Source: Coprococcus comes ATCC 27758 (GTDB taxonomy: Bacteria; Bacillota; Clostridia; Lachnospirales; Lachnospiraceae). From it: a stretch of DNA of 64,000 nucleotides. Of this stretch, positions 9,216-19,008 are shown in pieces. Numbering within the stretch: position 1 is the first letter of the stretch; every line of letters starts with the position of its first letter. The position numbers and the translations under genes are program-made. The stretch covers positions 372,001 to 436,000 of the forward strand of contig NZ_CP102277.1 of NCBI RefSeq assembly GCF_025149785.1. The letters are read 5' to 3'. Below the pieces are notes generated by a model. That model ran no database searches. It was not told the origin of the DNA and was given only the letters and a program-made list of their open reading frames with translations.

Positions 9216-10007
9216 ATGATAACCAGTACAGGAAATGCCAGGGTAAAACAGCTTGTTACATGGCAGAAAAAGAGAAAGGCACGTGATGAAGAAGGCGTCT
9301 ATATCGTAGAAGGGATCCGGATGTACCGGGAAGCTCCGCGTGCGCAGGTGAGAGAGGTTTATGTATCGGAGCAGTTTTACAGCCGATATGGAGAAGAGCT
9401 GGGACTTTCGGCATGGGGAAGACAGCTGGAAATCCTGTCAGATCATGTATTTTCCCACGTGTCAGATACAAAGACACCACAGGGGATCCTGCTTGTGATG
9501 GAGCAGAGGAGCTGTGAGATATGTGAGATGCTGGATCTGGATGCGCAGGGAAGGAAACCGCTTCTGATGGTGCTGGATAATCTGCAGGATCCGGGAAACC
9601 TGGGAACCATTCTCCGTGCAGGGGAAGCGGCAGGCGTAACCGGCGTGATCATGAGTCACGACTGTGTGGATATTTACAATCCCAAGGTGATCCGTTCAAC
9701 GATGGGATCGGTTTACCGAATGCCGTTTGTGTATGTAGAGCATTTGCCAGAAACTCTGGAAGTACTTGCAGAAGCCGGGATTCATTCCTATGCGGCACAT
9801 CTGAAAGGAAAGAACAGCTACGATCAGGAGGATTACACAAGAGGGACAGCATTTTTAATTGGAAATGAGGGTAACGGACTTCGGGATGAAGTGGCAGATG
9901 TAGCAGAGTGTTATATCAAGATTCCGATGTGTGGAGAGGTAGAATCACTGAATGCGGCGGTTGCATCTTCGGTTCTGATGTTCGAGGCGGCAAGACAGCG
10001 ACGGTAG
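9216..10007 (+). CDS. TrmH/SpoU-family RNA 2'-O-methyltransferase
   Basis: A 263-residue SPOUT methyltransferase. The N-terminal substrate-binding domain begins ITSTGNARVKQLVTWQKKRK. The knotted catalytic domain shows VLDNLQDPGNLGTILRAGEA (motif 1), FLIGNEGNGL (motif 2) and IPMCGEVESLNAAVASSV (motif 3). These proteins methylate ribose in rRNA or tRNA, usually 23S rRNA in this subgroup, using SAM. A second, distinct family member is at 42049. It lies 32 bases after the response regulator and may be in the same operon. Confidence 0.92.
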   Translation: MITSTGNARVKQLVTWQKKRKARDEEGVYIVEGIRMYREAPRAQVREVYVSEQFYSRYGEELGLSAWGRQLEILSDHVFSHVSDTKTPQGILLVMEQRSCEICEMLDLDAQGRKPLLMVLDNLQDPGNLGTILRAGEAAGVTGVIMSHDCVDIYNPKVIRSTMGSVYRMPFVYVEHLPETLEVLAEAGIHSYAAHLKGKNSYDQEDYTRGTAFLIGNEGNGLRDEVADVAECYIKIPMCGEVESLNAAVASSVLMFEAARQRR

Positions 10008-10043
10008 TGATGAGGGGAAATCAAGCGCAAAGGAGAGTGTGAT

Positions 10044-12095
10044 TTGATGAAACCGATAATCGATTTAAATAAAGAATATGGATTGGTATTCGATGGAGGA
10101 GGAGCCAGAGGTGCGTATCAGATCGGTGCGTGGCGGGCTCTTTCGGAAGCTGGTGTGAAGATCAGTGCAGTAGCGGGTACTTCTGTGGGCGCTCTGAATG
10201 GCGCCCTTGTTTGTATGGGAGATCTGGAGAAAGCAGGACATATCTGGAAAGAGATGGTATTTTCCCGTGTTATGGATGTGGATGATGAGTTGATGGAACA
10301 GTTCTTTGATGGAGAGGCATCCATAAGAGAGATTTTGAAAGGTCTCTGGAAGAAGCTTGCAGATGGTGGAATTGATATTACACCGCTTAAGGAATTGATC
10401 CATGAGGTTGTAGACGAAGAAAAGATCAGGAAATGCGGAAAAGAATTCTGCCTTTTGACATTTTCTGTATCGGATATGAAGGAACTGGATCTGAGTATTG
10501 AAGATATACCGGAAGGTCTTCTGGAGGATTTTCTTCTTGCCAGCGCATATCTGCTTGGATTTAAAAATGAACCGCTGCACGGCAAGACATATATTGATGG
10601 TGGTGCGGTCAATAATGTGCCGACCGCGTCTCTTCTAAAAAGGGGATATAAGGATCTGATCCAGGTAAGGATCTTTGGTCCGGGAAGAGTGCCGAAGACG
10701 ACGATTCCGGAAGATGGCTCTCTGCTGGAGATCGAACCGAGAGTAGGACTTGGCAGTATTCTCGAATTTTCGGCAAAGCGGAGCAGACAGAATTTGAAAA
10801 TTGGCTATTATGATGCAAAAAGAGCGCTTTACGGGCTCACTGGATCGATTTACTATATTGAAGAAACACGAGAAGAGTGTTATTATGTAGAAATAATGAA
10901 GCTTTTGAGCGAACTTGAAAAGACGGAATATCGTTTCAAACTCAAGTTGCCGATCGGCTGTTCAGACAGAGAGTTGTTCTATGGAATGCTGGAGGCAAGT
11001 GCGAAGCTCATGAGAATTCCAAAATATAATATTTATACAGCAGATGAACTGTGGAATGAGACGAGCAGAAAGTACGAGACTCGTACAGATGAGGGAAAAG
11101 AAAAACTGCCGAAATTCGTCCATGCGATTGCAAAGCTGAGAAAGGACTACAAGATGAATTTAAAAGGAAGAAGTTTTTTGAAACTGGAAGATTATACACC
11201 GGCAGAGATTGAATATCTCGTTGACCTGGCAGGTGAATTAAAGGCAAAGAAGAAAGCAGGAATTAAAGGACACAGCCTGGAAGGAAAGAACATTGCCCTT
11301 ATTTTTGAAAAGCCATCTACAAGAACCAGATGTGCATTTACCGTGGGAGCACAGGATGAAGGTGGAATCCCGACATACCTTGCAGGTAATGAGATCCAGT
11401 TAGGCGATAAAGAGAGTATCGAAGATACAGCACGTGTACTTGGAAGAATGTTCGATGGAATCGAATTCCGTGGATTTGAACAGAGATACGCAGATGTACT
11501 TGCAGAGTACAGTGGAATTCCGGTATGGAATGGTCTGACAGATACTACACATCCGACACAATGTCTGGCTATGCTCCTTACCATGAAAGAAGAATTCGGA
11601 CACCTGAAAGGTCTGAAGGTTGCATACCTTGGAGATGGACGCAACAACGTTGCGAACAGCCTTCTGGTAGGATGCGCCAAAATCGGAGTAGATGTAACAA
11701 TCGTTGCACCGAAGCCACTCTGGACTTCGGAATCTCTGTGGAAGAGATGTGACGAATATGCAAAAGAATCCGGAGCAACTATCGAGATCACCGATGACCT
11801 TGATGGTGTAAAGGGAGCAGATGTCATTTACACAGACGTATGGATTTCCATGGGTGAAGAAAAGAAAGAGCAGGAAAGAGAGCGTCTCGGAAAGCCATAT
11901 CAGGTAAATGCAGCTCTGATGGAACGTACAGGAAAAGATACTACAATCTTCTCACACTGCCTGCCGGCGATCAAAGAAAAAGAAGTTACCGAAGAAGTAT
12001 TTGAAGGACCACAGTCAAGAGTATTTGATGAAGCTGAGAACCGTCTGCATACAATCAAGGCAGTTATGGTTGCAACTTTAGGAGAGAACGAATAA
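10044..12095 (+). CDS. argF: Patatin-like phospholipase fused in frame to ornithine carbamoyltransferase
   Basis: One uninterrupted frame of 683 codons. Residues 1 to about 365 are a patatin-type lipase: oxyanion loop DGGGARGAY (17-25), nucleophile Ser47 in GTSVG, and the catalytic Asp in YIDGGAVNN. Residues 371-683 are a complete ornithine carbamoyltransferase (313 residues), with the carbamoyl-phosphate motif EKPSTRTRC and the ornithine loop HCLPA. It makes citrulline in arginine synthesis or runs arginine catabolism. The Met at 11154 begins MNLKGRSFL, a normal OTC N-terminus, and AAAGGA lies 8 bases before it, so OTC may be made by internal initiation. A true fusion, or loss of the patatin stop codon, are the two readings. 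Confidence 0.88.
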   Translation: MMKPIIDLNKEYGLVFDGGGARGAYQIGAWRALSEAGVKISAVAGTSVGALNGALVCMGDLEKAGHIWKEMVFSRVMDVDDELMEQFFDGEASIREILKGLWKKLADGGIDITPLKELIHEVVDEEKIRKCGKEFCLLTFSVSDMKELDLSIEDIPEGLLEDFLLASAYLLGFKNEPLHGKTYIDGGAVNNVPTASLLKRGYKDLIQVRIFGPGRVPKTTIPEDGSLLEIEPRVGLGSILEFSAKRSRQNLKIGYYDAKRALYGLTGSIYYIEETREECYYVEIMKLLSELEKTEYRFKLKLPIGCSDRELFYGMLEASAKLMRIPKYNIYTADELWNETSRKYETRTDEGKEKLPKFVHAIAKLRKDYKMNLKGRSFLKLEDYTPAEIEYLVDLAGELKAKKKAGIKGHSLEGKNIALIFEKPSTRTRCAFTVGAQDEGGIPTYLAGNEIQLGDKESIEDTARVLGRMFDGIEFRGFEQRYADVLAEYSGIPVWNGLTDTTHPTQCLAMLLTMKEEFGHLKGLKVAYLGDGRNNVANSLLVGCAKIGVDVTIVAPKPLWTSESLWKRCDEYAKESGATIEITDDLDGVKGADVIYTDVWISMGEEKKEQERERLGKPYQVNAALMERTGKDTTIFSHCLPAIKEKEVTEEVFEGPQSRVFDEAENRLHTIKAVMVATLGENE

Positions 12096-12100
12096 TAAGC

Positions 12101-13081
12101 ATGAAAGCGGAGATATTAAAGATGCTCCGGCAGAGCGATGGGTATCTGTCGGGGCAGCAGCTCTGTGACCACTTTCAGGTGTCCAGGACTGCTGTGTGGA
12201 AAGCAATCAATCAGTTAAAAGAAGAAGGCTATGAGATTGAAGCCGTGAGAAACAAAGGTTATCGCATTGTGGATATTCCGGATCGGATTACCGCGGATGC
12301 GATAAAAAGCTGTCTGGAGACAAAATGGATGGCGAAAAATCTGGAGTATTATGACGAGATCGATTCGACTAATAACCGGGCCAAAGCACTTGGCGAGGCC
12401 GGAGGTGCAGATGGAACTCTTTTTGTTGCGGAGACGCAGACGGCGGGAAAAGGAAGACGCGGCAGATGCTGGCAATCACCAGCGGGCAGCAGTATTTCCA
12501 TGTCGATTCTGTTAAGACCTGTGATGAATCCGTCAGATGCACCGATGTTGACACTTGTCATGGCATATGCGGCAACGAAAGCTTTGCGTGAAAAGACTGA
12601 GTTGGATATAGGAATCAAATGGCCGAATGATCTGGTCGTGAGTGGAAAGAAGATCAGTGGGATACTGACGGAGATGAGCGCAGAGATCGATTACATCAAT
12701 CATGTAGTGATCGGAATCGGAATCAATGTCAATATGGAATCCTTTCCGGAAGATATCGCAAAGACAGCGACTTCGCTGCGGATCGAAGCGGGCAAAGAAT
12801 TTCGCAGGTTTGAGCTGATCGCTGCGATCATGGAGCATTTCGAAAAAGCCTACGAAGCGGTCTGCGAGGCGGGAAGTCTGGAGCCGATCATGGAAGATTA
12901 TAACCGTCTGCTGGTAAACTGTGGGCGTCGGGTGCGTGTACTGGAACCGGAACATGAATATGATGCACTGGCACTGGGGATTGACAAGACCGGGGAATTG
13001 CAGGTAGAATGTGAAGACGGCAGCAGAAAGTCTGTCTTTGCCGGAGAAGTTTCGGTACGTGGAATTTATGGGTATGTATAG
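12101..13081 (+). CDS. birA: Bifunctional biotin operon repressor / biotin-protein ligase
   Basis: A 326-residue protein. The N-terminal winged helix is at about 1-60 (LSGQQLCDHFQVSRTAVWKA). The biotin ligase core follows, with the biotinyl-AMP loop AGKGRRGRCWQSP, then the KWPNDL motif and a C-terminal SH3-like domain. It activates biotin with ATP, attaches it to carboxylase carrier proteins, and binds DNA as a repressor. It starts 5 bases after the OTC stop and is followed by DUF6145 and dusB in a tight cluster. Confidence 0.95.
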   Translation: MKAEILKMLRQSDGYLSGQQLCDHFQVSRTAVWKAINQLKEEGYEIEAVRNKGYRIVDIPDRITADAIKSCLETKWMAKNLEYYDEIDSTNNRAKALGEAGGADGTLFVAETQTAGKGRRGRCWQSPAGSSISMSILLRPVMNPSDAPMLTLVMAYAATKALREKTELDIGIKWPNDLVVSGKKISGILTEMSAEIDYINHVVIGIGINVNMESFPEDIAKTATSLRIEAGKEFRRFELIAAIMEHFEKAYEAVCEAGSLEPIMEDYNRLLVNCGRRVRVLEPEHEYDALALGIDKTGELQVECEDGSRKSVFAGEVSVRGIYGYV

Positions 13082-13092
13082 AAGGAGAATTT

Positions 13093-13431
13093 ATGTATCA
13101 GGATAAGATCGTATTATGCGGAGCCAACTCTTACGAAGAAAAATTTTATATGAATCCGGATTTTGATAATCTGCCACAGCACATCAAAGATGAATTGAAG
13201 ATCATGTGTGTGCTGTATGTACATGATGTCGGGGGAATCCTTACACTTGTATTTGAGGAGAATGGGGAGCTGGAATTTGAAGTGACTTCTGCAGAGGGAG
13301 ATCCGATGTTTGACGAGATCGGAAGCCGTCTGAAGATCAAGGAGATTCAGACAGACGAGAAGAAGCAGGAGCTTCTGACACAGCTTCAGCTTTATTACAA
13401 AGTATTTTTTCTGGGGGAAGAGATTGAATGA
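13093..13431 (+). CDS. DUF6145 family protein
   Basis: A small 112-residue cytoplasmic protein (MYQDKIVLCGANSYEEKFY...). It is acidic, has no membrane segment, and carries a predicted alpha/beta arrangement. The family assignment is from memory of clostridial annotations. AAGGAG precedes the start. Its end overlaps the dusB start by four bases (ATGA), so translation is coupled. Function unknown; the constant position beside tRNA-modification genes suggests a housekeeping role. Confidence 0.75.
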   Translation: MYQDKIVLCGANSYEEKFYMNPDFDNLPQHIKDELKIMCVLYVHDVGGILTLVFEENGELEFEVTSAEGDPMFDEIGSRLKIKEIQTDEKKQELLTQLQLYYKVFFLGEEIE

Positions 13432-14396
13432 TAAAGACACTGACGATAGGAAATGTAGAGCTTCCGAACCGTTATGTGCTGGCACCGATGGCAGGGGTAA
13501 CAGACCTGCCATTTCGTCTGTTATGCAAGGAACAGGGAGCAGGGCTTCTGTGCATGGAAATGATCAGTGCAAAGGCGCTCCGGTATAAGAATAAGAATAC
13601 CAAGGCGCTGCTTGCGATCGATCCAAGAGAATACCCGGTATCACTTCAGCTTTTCGGGGAAGATCCGGACATCATTTCCGAGCAGGCAAAGCGGATCGAA
13701 GAACTTCCATTTCAGATCCTGGATATCAATATGGGCTGTCCGGTTCCAAAGGTCGTGCGCAATGGAGAAGGTTCGGCGTTGATGAAGGATCCGAAGCGAA
13801 TCTATGATATTGTATATAAGACAGCAAGAGCGATCAAGAAACCGGTGACGATAAAGATCCGCAAAGGATTTGATGATACCTGTATCAATGCACCGGAGAT
13901 TGCGAAGGTTGCAGAAGAAGCAGGTGCAGCGGCAATCGCAGTACATGGAAGGACCAGAGAACAGTATTACTCCGGAAATGCAGACTGGGAGATTATCCGT
14001 AAGGTGAAAGAAGCAGTGAAGATTCCTGTAATCGGAAATGGGGATGTGACAAGCGGACAGAAGGCACTGGATATGTTTGAGCAGACCGGCTGTGATGGTG
14101 TGATGATCGGAAGAGGCTGCCAGGGAAATCCATGGATCTTCAGGGAATTACTGGCATATGAAGAGACCGGATCCATTCCGGAAAGACCGGGCACAGACCA
14201 GATCCGGGAAACAATGCTGCGTCATGCAAGACTGCAGATCGAGTTCAAGGGAGATTATATCGGAATCCGTGAAATGCGCAAGCATGTGGCATGGTATACC
14301 AAGGGAATGCAGGGTTCTGCGAAGCTCAGAGATGAGATCAATCAGGTGGAAAGTTATGAAGAACTGGAGAACCTTTTAATGGAAAAAATCGGATAG
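13428..14396 (+). CDS. dusB: tRNA-dihydrouridine synthase
   Basis: FMN enzyme that reduces uridine to dihydrouridine in tRNA. It has 322 residues. It shows the FMN-binding start LAPMAGVTDLPFR, the catalytic-cysteine block NMGCPVPKVVRNGEG, the IKIRKG strand, VHGRTREQ, and GNGDV...GVMIGRG at the phosphate site. Translation is coupled to the upstream gene by a 4-base overlap. A terminator follows directly. Confidence 0.95.
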   Translation: MIKTLTIGNVELPNRYVLAPMAGVTDLPFRLLCKEQGAGLLCMEMISAKALRYKNKNTKALLAIDPREYPVSLQLFGEDPDIISEQAKRIEELPFQILDINMGCPVPKVVRNGEGSALMKDPKRIYDIVYKTARAIKKPVTIKIRKGFDDTCINAPEIAKVAEEAGAAAIAVHGRTREQYYSGNADWEIIRKVKEAVKIPVIGNGDVTSGQKALDMFEQTGCDGVMIGRGCQGNPWIFRELLAYEETGSIPERPGTDQIRETMLRHARLQIEFKGDYIGIREMRKHVAWYTKGMQGSAKLRDEINQVESYEELENLLMEKIG

Positions 14397-14400
14397 ACAT

Positions 14401-14435
14401 AAAACGTGTTCTTTCGCATGAGAGAATGCGTTTTT
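14401..14435 (+). terminator. Terminator after dusB
   Basis: A 15-bp stem (aaaacg plus tgttctttc against gagagaatg plus cgtttt, with a few G-U pairs), a GCAT loop and a TTTTT end. Confidence 0.85.
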
Positions 14436-14461
14436 GCATATATTAAACCAGCAAAGAATTG

Positions 14462-14490
14462 TTGACACAGTCGCCGGAAATATGTATAAT
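14462..14490 (+). promoter_or_regulatory. Consensus promoter for greA (and lysS)
   Basis: TTGACA at 14462-14467 and TATAAT at 14485-14490 with a 17-bp spacer, a perfect sigma-A promoter. It suggests strong constitutive expression of the greA-lysS pair. Confidence 0.9.
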
Positions 14491-14582
14491 AATGAAATTG
14501 TGAAAGTAGCTTTAAATGCGGATAAAATCAGTATCTGCGGCTTGAATAGAAAATGATTTGTCGGTAAGTAAGGAGAATTATA

Positions 14583-15065
14583 ATGGAAGCAAAGAAAACA
14601 TTACTCACCTATACAGGACTTAAGAAACTGGAAGATGAGCTTGAAAATTTAAAAGTTGTGAAAAGAAAAGAAGTAGCAGGAAAGATCAAAGAAGCCAGAG
14701 AACAGGGAGACCTTTCAGAGAACGCTGAGTACGATGCAGCAAAGGACGAGCAGCGTGATATCGAGGCACGTATCGAAGAACTTGAGAAAATCCTCAAGAA
14801 TGCAGAAGTTGTAGTAGAAGATGATGTAGATCTTGATACCATCAACATCGGATGTACAGTAGATGTATATGATAAAGAATTTGAAGAGGAAATCGTATTT
14901 CAGCTGGTAGGTTCTACAGAAGCAAACAGCCTGGAAGGTAAGATTTCCAATGAATCTCCGGTAGGAAAAGCCCTGATCGGTAAGAAAGTCGGAGACGTAG
15001 TAGCAGTTGAGACACAGGCAGGAGTTATTGAGTACGAAGTACTGAAGATCAATCGTTCAGTATAA
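14583..15065 (+). CDS. greA: Transcription elongation factor GreA
   Basis: A 160-residue factor that enters the RNA polymerase secondary channel and rescues backtracked complexes by stimulating transcript cleavage. The N-terminal coiled coil carries the acidic tip block [15 protein letters not shown]. The C-terminal FKBP-like domain includes [16 protein letters not shown]. It lies between a consensus promoter and lysS, 33 bases apart, so both are likely one transcript. Confidence 0.96.
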   Translation: MEAKKTLLTYTGLKKLEDELENLKVVKRKEVAGKIKEAREQGDLSENAEYDAAKDEQRDIEARIEELEKILKNAEVVVEDDVDLDTINIGCTVDVYDKEFEEEIVFQLVGSTEANSLEGKISNESPVGKALIGKKVGDVVAVETQAGVIEYEVLKINRSV

Positions 15066-15098
15066 GATGGTATACAGCAGAGAGAAGGAGTGAAAAAA

Positions 15099-17042
15099 GT
15101 GGCAACACAGCAGAACAATGGACAGGAACAGGATTTGAATCATTTAAGAAAGGTGCGCCGTGAGAAACTTGCAGAACTGCAGGCAAACGGACAGAATCCT
15201 TTTGAGATCACAAAATATGACGTAACACATCACAGCCAGGAAGTGAAAGACAACTTTGATGAACTGGAAGGAAAACACGTTGTACTCGCAGGACGTATGA
15301 TGTCCAAACGTGTGATGGGAAAAGCATCTTTCTGTAATGTGCAGGATTTACAGGGAAATATCCAGTCTTATGTAGCAAGAGACAGTATCGGAGAAGAAGA
15401 ATATAAAGCATTCAAGAAGATGGATATCGGTGATATCGTAGGTCTTGAAGGAGAAGTATTCAAAACAAAGACAGGGGAGATTTCCATTCATGCATCTGCT
15501 GTAAAGCTTCTCTCAAAGAGTCTGCAGATCCTTCCGGAGAAGTTCCACGGACTGACAAATACAGATACCCGTTATCGTCAGAGATATGTGGATCTGATCA
15601 TGAACCCGGAAGTAAAGGATACTTTTATTAAACGTTCCAAGATCCTTACCGCAATCCGTAAATATCTTGGAAATGAAGGCTTTATGGAAGTAGAGACTCC
15701 GATGCTTGTACAGAATGCCGGAGGAGCAGCTGCAAGACCGTTCGAGACACATTTCAACGCCCTGAACGAAGACCTGAAGCTCCGTATCTCTCTGGAACTT
15801 TATCTGAAGAGACTGATCGTTGGTGGTCTGGAAAGAGTATATGAGATTGGACGTGTATTCCGTAACGAAGGTCTTGATACAAGACATAACCCGGAATTCA
15901 CTCTGATGGAACTTTACCAGGCATACACAGACTATCATGGCATGATGGATCTGACAGAGAACCTGTACCGTTTTGTTGCACAGGAAGTTCTTGGAACTAC
16001 TCAGATTGTATATAAAGGAATCGAGATGGATCTCGGAAAGCCGTTCGAGCGTATCACAATGGTTGATGCTGTTAAGAAATATGCAGGTGTTGACTGGAAC
16101 GAAGTAGAAACTCTTGAACAGGCAAGAGAACTTGCGAAAGCACACAATCTTGAATTTGAAGAAAGACATAAAAAAGGTGATATTCTGAATCTGTTCTTCG
16201 AAGAATATGTAGAAGAACACCTTCTTCAGCCGACATTCGTTATGGATCATCCGGTTGAGATTTCACCACTTACAAAGAAGAAACCGGAAAATCCGGACTA
16301 TGTAGAACGTTTCGAGTTCTTCATGAACGGATGGGAAATGGCAAATGCATACTCAGAGCTGAATGATCCGATCGATCAGAGAGAACGTTTCAAAGCACAG
16401 GAAGAACTGCTTGCACAGGGTGATGATGAAGCCAACACAACAGATGAAGACTTCATGAACGCACTGGAAATTGGTATGCCGCCTACAGGTGGTATCGGAT
16501 TCGGTATCGACCGTATGTGTATGCTGTTGACAGGGGCTGAGGCGATCAGAGATGTGCTGCTGTTCCCGACAATGAAGTCCTTAGATGGTGTAAATAAGAA
16601 AAATGATGTAAATAATACAGCTTCTGAAGCACCTGAAAAAAATGTAAAAACTGAGTCTGAAAAGATTGATTTTTCTAAAGTAAAGATTGAGCCTTTGTTT
16701 GAGGAAATGGTAGACTTTGATACATTCAGCAAGTCAGATTTCCGTGCAGTAAAGGTTAAAGAGTGTGTTGCAGTACCGAAGTCAAAGAAACTGTTACAGT
16801 TTACTCTTGATGACGGAACAGGCACAGACAGAACCATTTTAAGCGGTATTCATAGCTTTTATGAGCCGGAAGAACTGGTTGGAAAGACTCTTATCGCTAT
16901 CACAAATCTTCCACCGAGAGCGATGATGGGCATTGACTCTTGCGGTATGCTCCTCAGTGCTATTCATGAAGAAGAAGGCGAAGAAAAGCTCCATCTTCTG
17001 ATGGTTGATGACCACATTCCAGCAGGTGCAAAGCTCTATTAA
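15099..17042 (+). CDS. lysS: Lysyl-tRNA synthetase (class II) with C-terminal tRNA-binding domain
   Basis: Charges tRNA-Lys. Residues 1 to about 490 form the class II enzyme: OB-fold anticodon domain, motif 2 ([18 protein letters not shown]) and motif 3 ([12 protein letters not shown]). A low-complexity linker follows, then a Trbp111/EMAPII-like domain of about 120 residues ([20 protein letters not shown] ... [20 protein letters not shown]). The domain is like the C-terminus of bacterial MetRS and aids tRNA binding. The GTG at 15099 is preferred because AAGGAG at 15085-15090 then has an 8-base spacing; a GTG at 15090 would overlap that site. Accessory DNA begins right after the stop. Confidence 0.95.
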   Translation: MATQQNNGQEQDLNHLRKVRREKLAELQANGQNPFEITKYDVTHHSQEVKDNFDELEGKHVVLAGRMMSKRVMGKASFCNVQDLQGNIQSYVARDSIGEEEYKAFKKMDIGDIVGLEGEVFKTKTGEISIHASAVKLLSKSLQILPEKFHGLTNTDTRYRQRYVDLIMNPEVKDTFIKRSKILTAIRKYLGNEGFMEVETPMLVQNAGGAAARPFETHFNALNEDLKLRISLELYLKRLIVGGLERVYEIGRVFRNEGLDTRHNPEFTLMELYQAYTDYHGMMDLTENLYRFVAQEVLGTTQIVYKGIEMDLGKPFERITMVDAVKKYAGVDWNEVETLEQARELAKAHNLEFEERHKKGDILNLFFEEYVEEHLLQPTFVMDHPVEISPLTKKKPENPDYVERFEFFMNGWEMANAYSELNDPIDQRERFKAQEELLAQGDDEANTTDEDFMNALEIGMPPTGGIGFGIDRMCMLLTGAEAIRDVLLFPTMKSLDGVNKKNDVNNTASEAPEKNVKTESEKIDFSKVKIEPLFEEMVDFDTFSKSDFRAVKVKECVAVPKSKKLLQFTLDDGTGTDRTILSGIHSFYEPEELVGKTLIAITNLPPRAMMGIDSCGMLLSAIHEEEGEEKLHLLMVDDHIPAGAKLY

Positions 17043-17303
17043 GATGATGTAAAGATGTACCGTTTTACCAAATAGACGGGACGTACTTCATTTGATAAAA
17101 AACTAAAAAAACAGCGATTTACATCAAACTTACATCAATTGATGCAGAAATCGGTGCAAGCAAGAAAAAATCGCATAATTTGGAACATCAGCAGGAAAAC
17201 AAGCACGAGCAAAGCGAGTATTTGTTTTCACCTGATGTGACAACGACAAAATCAAGGAGTGCGAAGCACGGCAAAGCCGTTGGATTTTGGAGTGATAAAA
17301 GAG
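17043..17303. other. Integration-scar-like intergenic DNA after lysS
   Basis: No gene. Two TTACATCAA copies (17119-17127 and 17130-17138) are 11 bases apart, the layout of integrase arm-binding repeats. Further right, 17232-17300 is rich in short self-complementary pieces (gtgcgaagcac, cggcaaagccg). The stretch is probably an old end of an integrated element; no integrase gene remains. Confidence 0.45.
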
Positions 17304-17334
17304 TGGGCAATTCCAATCGGAATTGCCCATTTTT
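17304..17334 (+). terminator. Hairpin terminator upstream of the CPBP gene
   Basis: tgggcaattcc (17304-17314) pairs perfectly with ggaattgccca (17319-17329) and TTTT follows. It presumably ended a transcript of an element now lost. Confidence 0.85.
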
Positions 17335-17379
17335 AAAACAAACAGAAATACAAATCGAAAGTTATAAAGGAGAAATAAA

Positions 17380-18216
17380 ATGAGTACAAAAAAAGCAATT
17401 AGCACATCATTTGTTGCCATATTTATTTTAATAATCACACAGATTATTGCACAATCCATTGCAAGTATGTTTGTTATAATAAAAATTCCAACTGGCATTT
17501 GTAATATTATCGCTGGAATTATATATGCTGGATTGACATATCTTATTCTGAAAATGTTTATTAGCAAAATTATTAAATTGCCGACTTCGGATTTCGGAAT
17601 GCCTAAATTTGCTATTAAAATAAGATGGATTTTAATAGCTGTATTATTACCATTTGTTATAAAAGGAAGTTATCTTTTAATATTCAACGGTAAGTATGTA
17701 TCCTCAAATATGAATGGAAATCAGATGTTCAATACTTTAAGTGCAGGGGTTGCATTTACCGGAATAGCGGCTGGATTTGTTGAAGAAATGGTGTTTAGAG
17801 GAGTTATACTTAATGCATTAAAGAAAAGATGGAATATTAAGGTGGCTGTAATTGTTCCATCAATGTTATTTGGTATTGTACATGTTCTTGGACAGGATTT
17901 TTCAATAGGCAGTTGTTTATTAGTAATTATCGCCGGAACGATGGTAGGCGTTATGTTTTCGATGATTGCAATAGAAAGTGGTTCAGTTTGGAATAGTGGA
18001 ATAGTTCATGCTATCTGGAACGTTGTGATTATTGGTGGAGGATTAGCTATTGGGGAAAAAATGGATAAATATTCTATAATGACATATGTACTTAATTCAA
18101 AAGATTTCGCCATCACAGGTGGAGAATTTGGAATTGAATCATCTGTTATTTCATTGTTCGGATACATAATAGTTGCTGGTATAGCATTTTTTATGATTAG
18201 ATCAAGAAAAAATTGA
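17380..18216 (+). CDS. CPBP-family intramembrane metalloprotease
   Basis: A 278-residue membrane protein with about eight hydrophobic helices. It carries the CPBP (Abi/CAAX protease) motifs: EEMVFRGV with the paired glutamates at 135-136, then a histidine in SMLFGIVHV and another in SGIVHAIWN. Family members cleave prenylated proteins in eukaryotes; in Firmicutes they are often linked to bacteriocin self-immunity or peptide processing. AAAGGAG precedes the start. There is no bacteriocin gene beside it, so the substrate is unknown. It is more AT-rich than the core genes and flanked by hairpins, which suggests transfer. Confidence 0.88.
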   Translation: MSTKKAISTSFVAIFILIITQIIAQSIASMFVIIKIPTGICNIIAGIIYAGLTYLILKMFISKIIKLPTSDFGMPKFAIKIRWILIAVLLPFVIKGSYLLIFNGKYVSSNMNGNQMFNTLSAGVAFTGIAAGFVEEMVFRGVILNALKKRWNIKVAVIVPSMLFGIVHVLGQDFSIGSCLLVIIAGTMVGVMFSMIAIESGSVWNSGIVHAIWNVVIIGGGLAIGEKMDKYSIMTYVLNSKDFAITGGEFGIESSVISLFGYIIVAGIAFFMIRSRKN

Positions 18217-18256
18217 TATAATAGGTTTGAAAATATGAAGCTATAAGGTACTTGTC

Positions 18257-18351
18257 AAATTCCAGTTGTGCGCCCAGCTAAGGGTGTGTAGTCAAACCGG
18301 AATTCCACCGGCTTGACTACACACCCTTAGCTGGGCGCACAACTGGAATTT
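18257..18351. repeat. 39-bp perfect inverted repeat between convergent genes
   Basis: Arms 18257-18295 and 18313-18351 are complementary at all 39 positions, with a 17-base loop that is itself partly self-complementary (ggaattcc). The right arm runs into the stop codon of the leftward XRE gene. It may act as a bidirectional terminator, but it is far longer and more GC-rich than the others here and lacks T-runs, so a mobile hairpin element is also possible. Confidence 0.85.
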
Positions 18352-18859
18352 ATCTTTTCTTATATGTCACCACAACTCCAACCACCGAAGTCAAAAAAAC
18401 AATCGGTGCGAGTCTTACAAACAAGAATTCAAACCCATGCAGTATTGTTCCTGCCACTGCCAACTCAGGATCATTGTAATTCCAATTCAAATAAAAACTA
18501 TTCGTAGATGCAAGTGCGATAAATATTACCACTATAACCGCACACAATGAAATAAGAATCCATCGAATCGTTTTTACCTTTGTTATACTTCTTTTTGCAA
18601 GCTGCAAATTAATAACTTCTAATTTTTCAGAAAGAATCTTTAAATCATCGGTAGTCGGTTCTGCTACAGGTTCTCCAAGTAATTCACTTACAGTAGTATT
18701 CAGTTCATTCGCCAAAATAATCAGCATACTGGAATCTGGAACTGACAAACCATTCTCCCATTTTGATACTGTCTGTCTTACTACGTTCAGTTTAATTGCC
18801 AGTTCTTCTTGCGACAGCCCTTTTGACTTTCTAATTCTTTTGATATTTTCATTTAGCAT
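18350..18859 (-). CDS. XRE-family regulator with C-terminal membrane segments
   Basis: A 169-residue protein. The helix-turn-helix at residues 4-58 (LSQEELAIKLNVVRQTVSKWENG) is followed by a linker. Two hydrophobic stretches then follow (about 97-120 and 140-165), so the regulator is membrane anchored. Such fusions often control adjacent membrane-protein genes, and the DUF3784 gene upstream in the same orientation is a plausible target. GGAGGCAGAG gives the ribosome-binding site. The stop codon lies inside the 39-bp hairpin. Confidence 0.87.
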   Translation of the reverse strand: MLNENIKRIRKSKGLSQEELAIKLNVVRQTVSKWENGLSVPDSSMLIILANELNTTVSELLGEPVAEPTTDDLKILSEKLEVINLQLAKRSITKVKTIRWILISLCAVIVVIFIALASTNSFYLNWNYNDPELAVAGTILHGFEFLFVRLAPIVFLTSVVGVVVTYKKR

Positions 18860-19008
18860 AATCTCTGCCTCCTTGTTTTTGATAGCTCAATTCTATATTC
18901 AATAGAGCCGTTGCCACAAGCAATACATATTAACATCCGCTTATTCACGGGCTTTTCACAGACAAATCTCGATTTTTCGTTCTCTGCGACTTCCCAATAA
19001 ATGGGAAT

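Noticed and set aside
15513-16250. 245-codon minus-strand frame opposite lysS
   Set aside because: Shadow of a highly conserved gene; composition is phenylalanine- and cysteine-rich and no start signal is present.
17170-17383. Frame of 67 codons ahead of the CPBP gene
   Set aside because: It runs through a perfect terminator hairpin and repetitive scar-like sequence; not a convincing gene.
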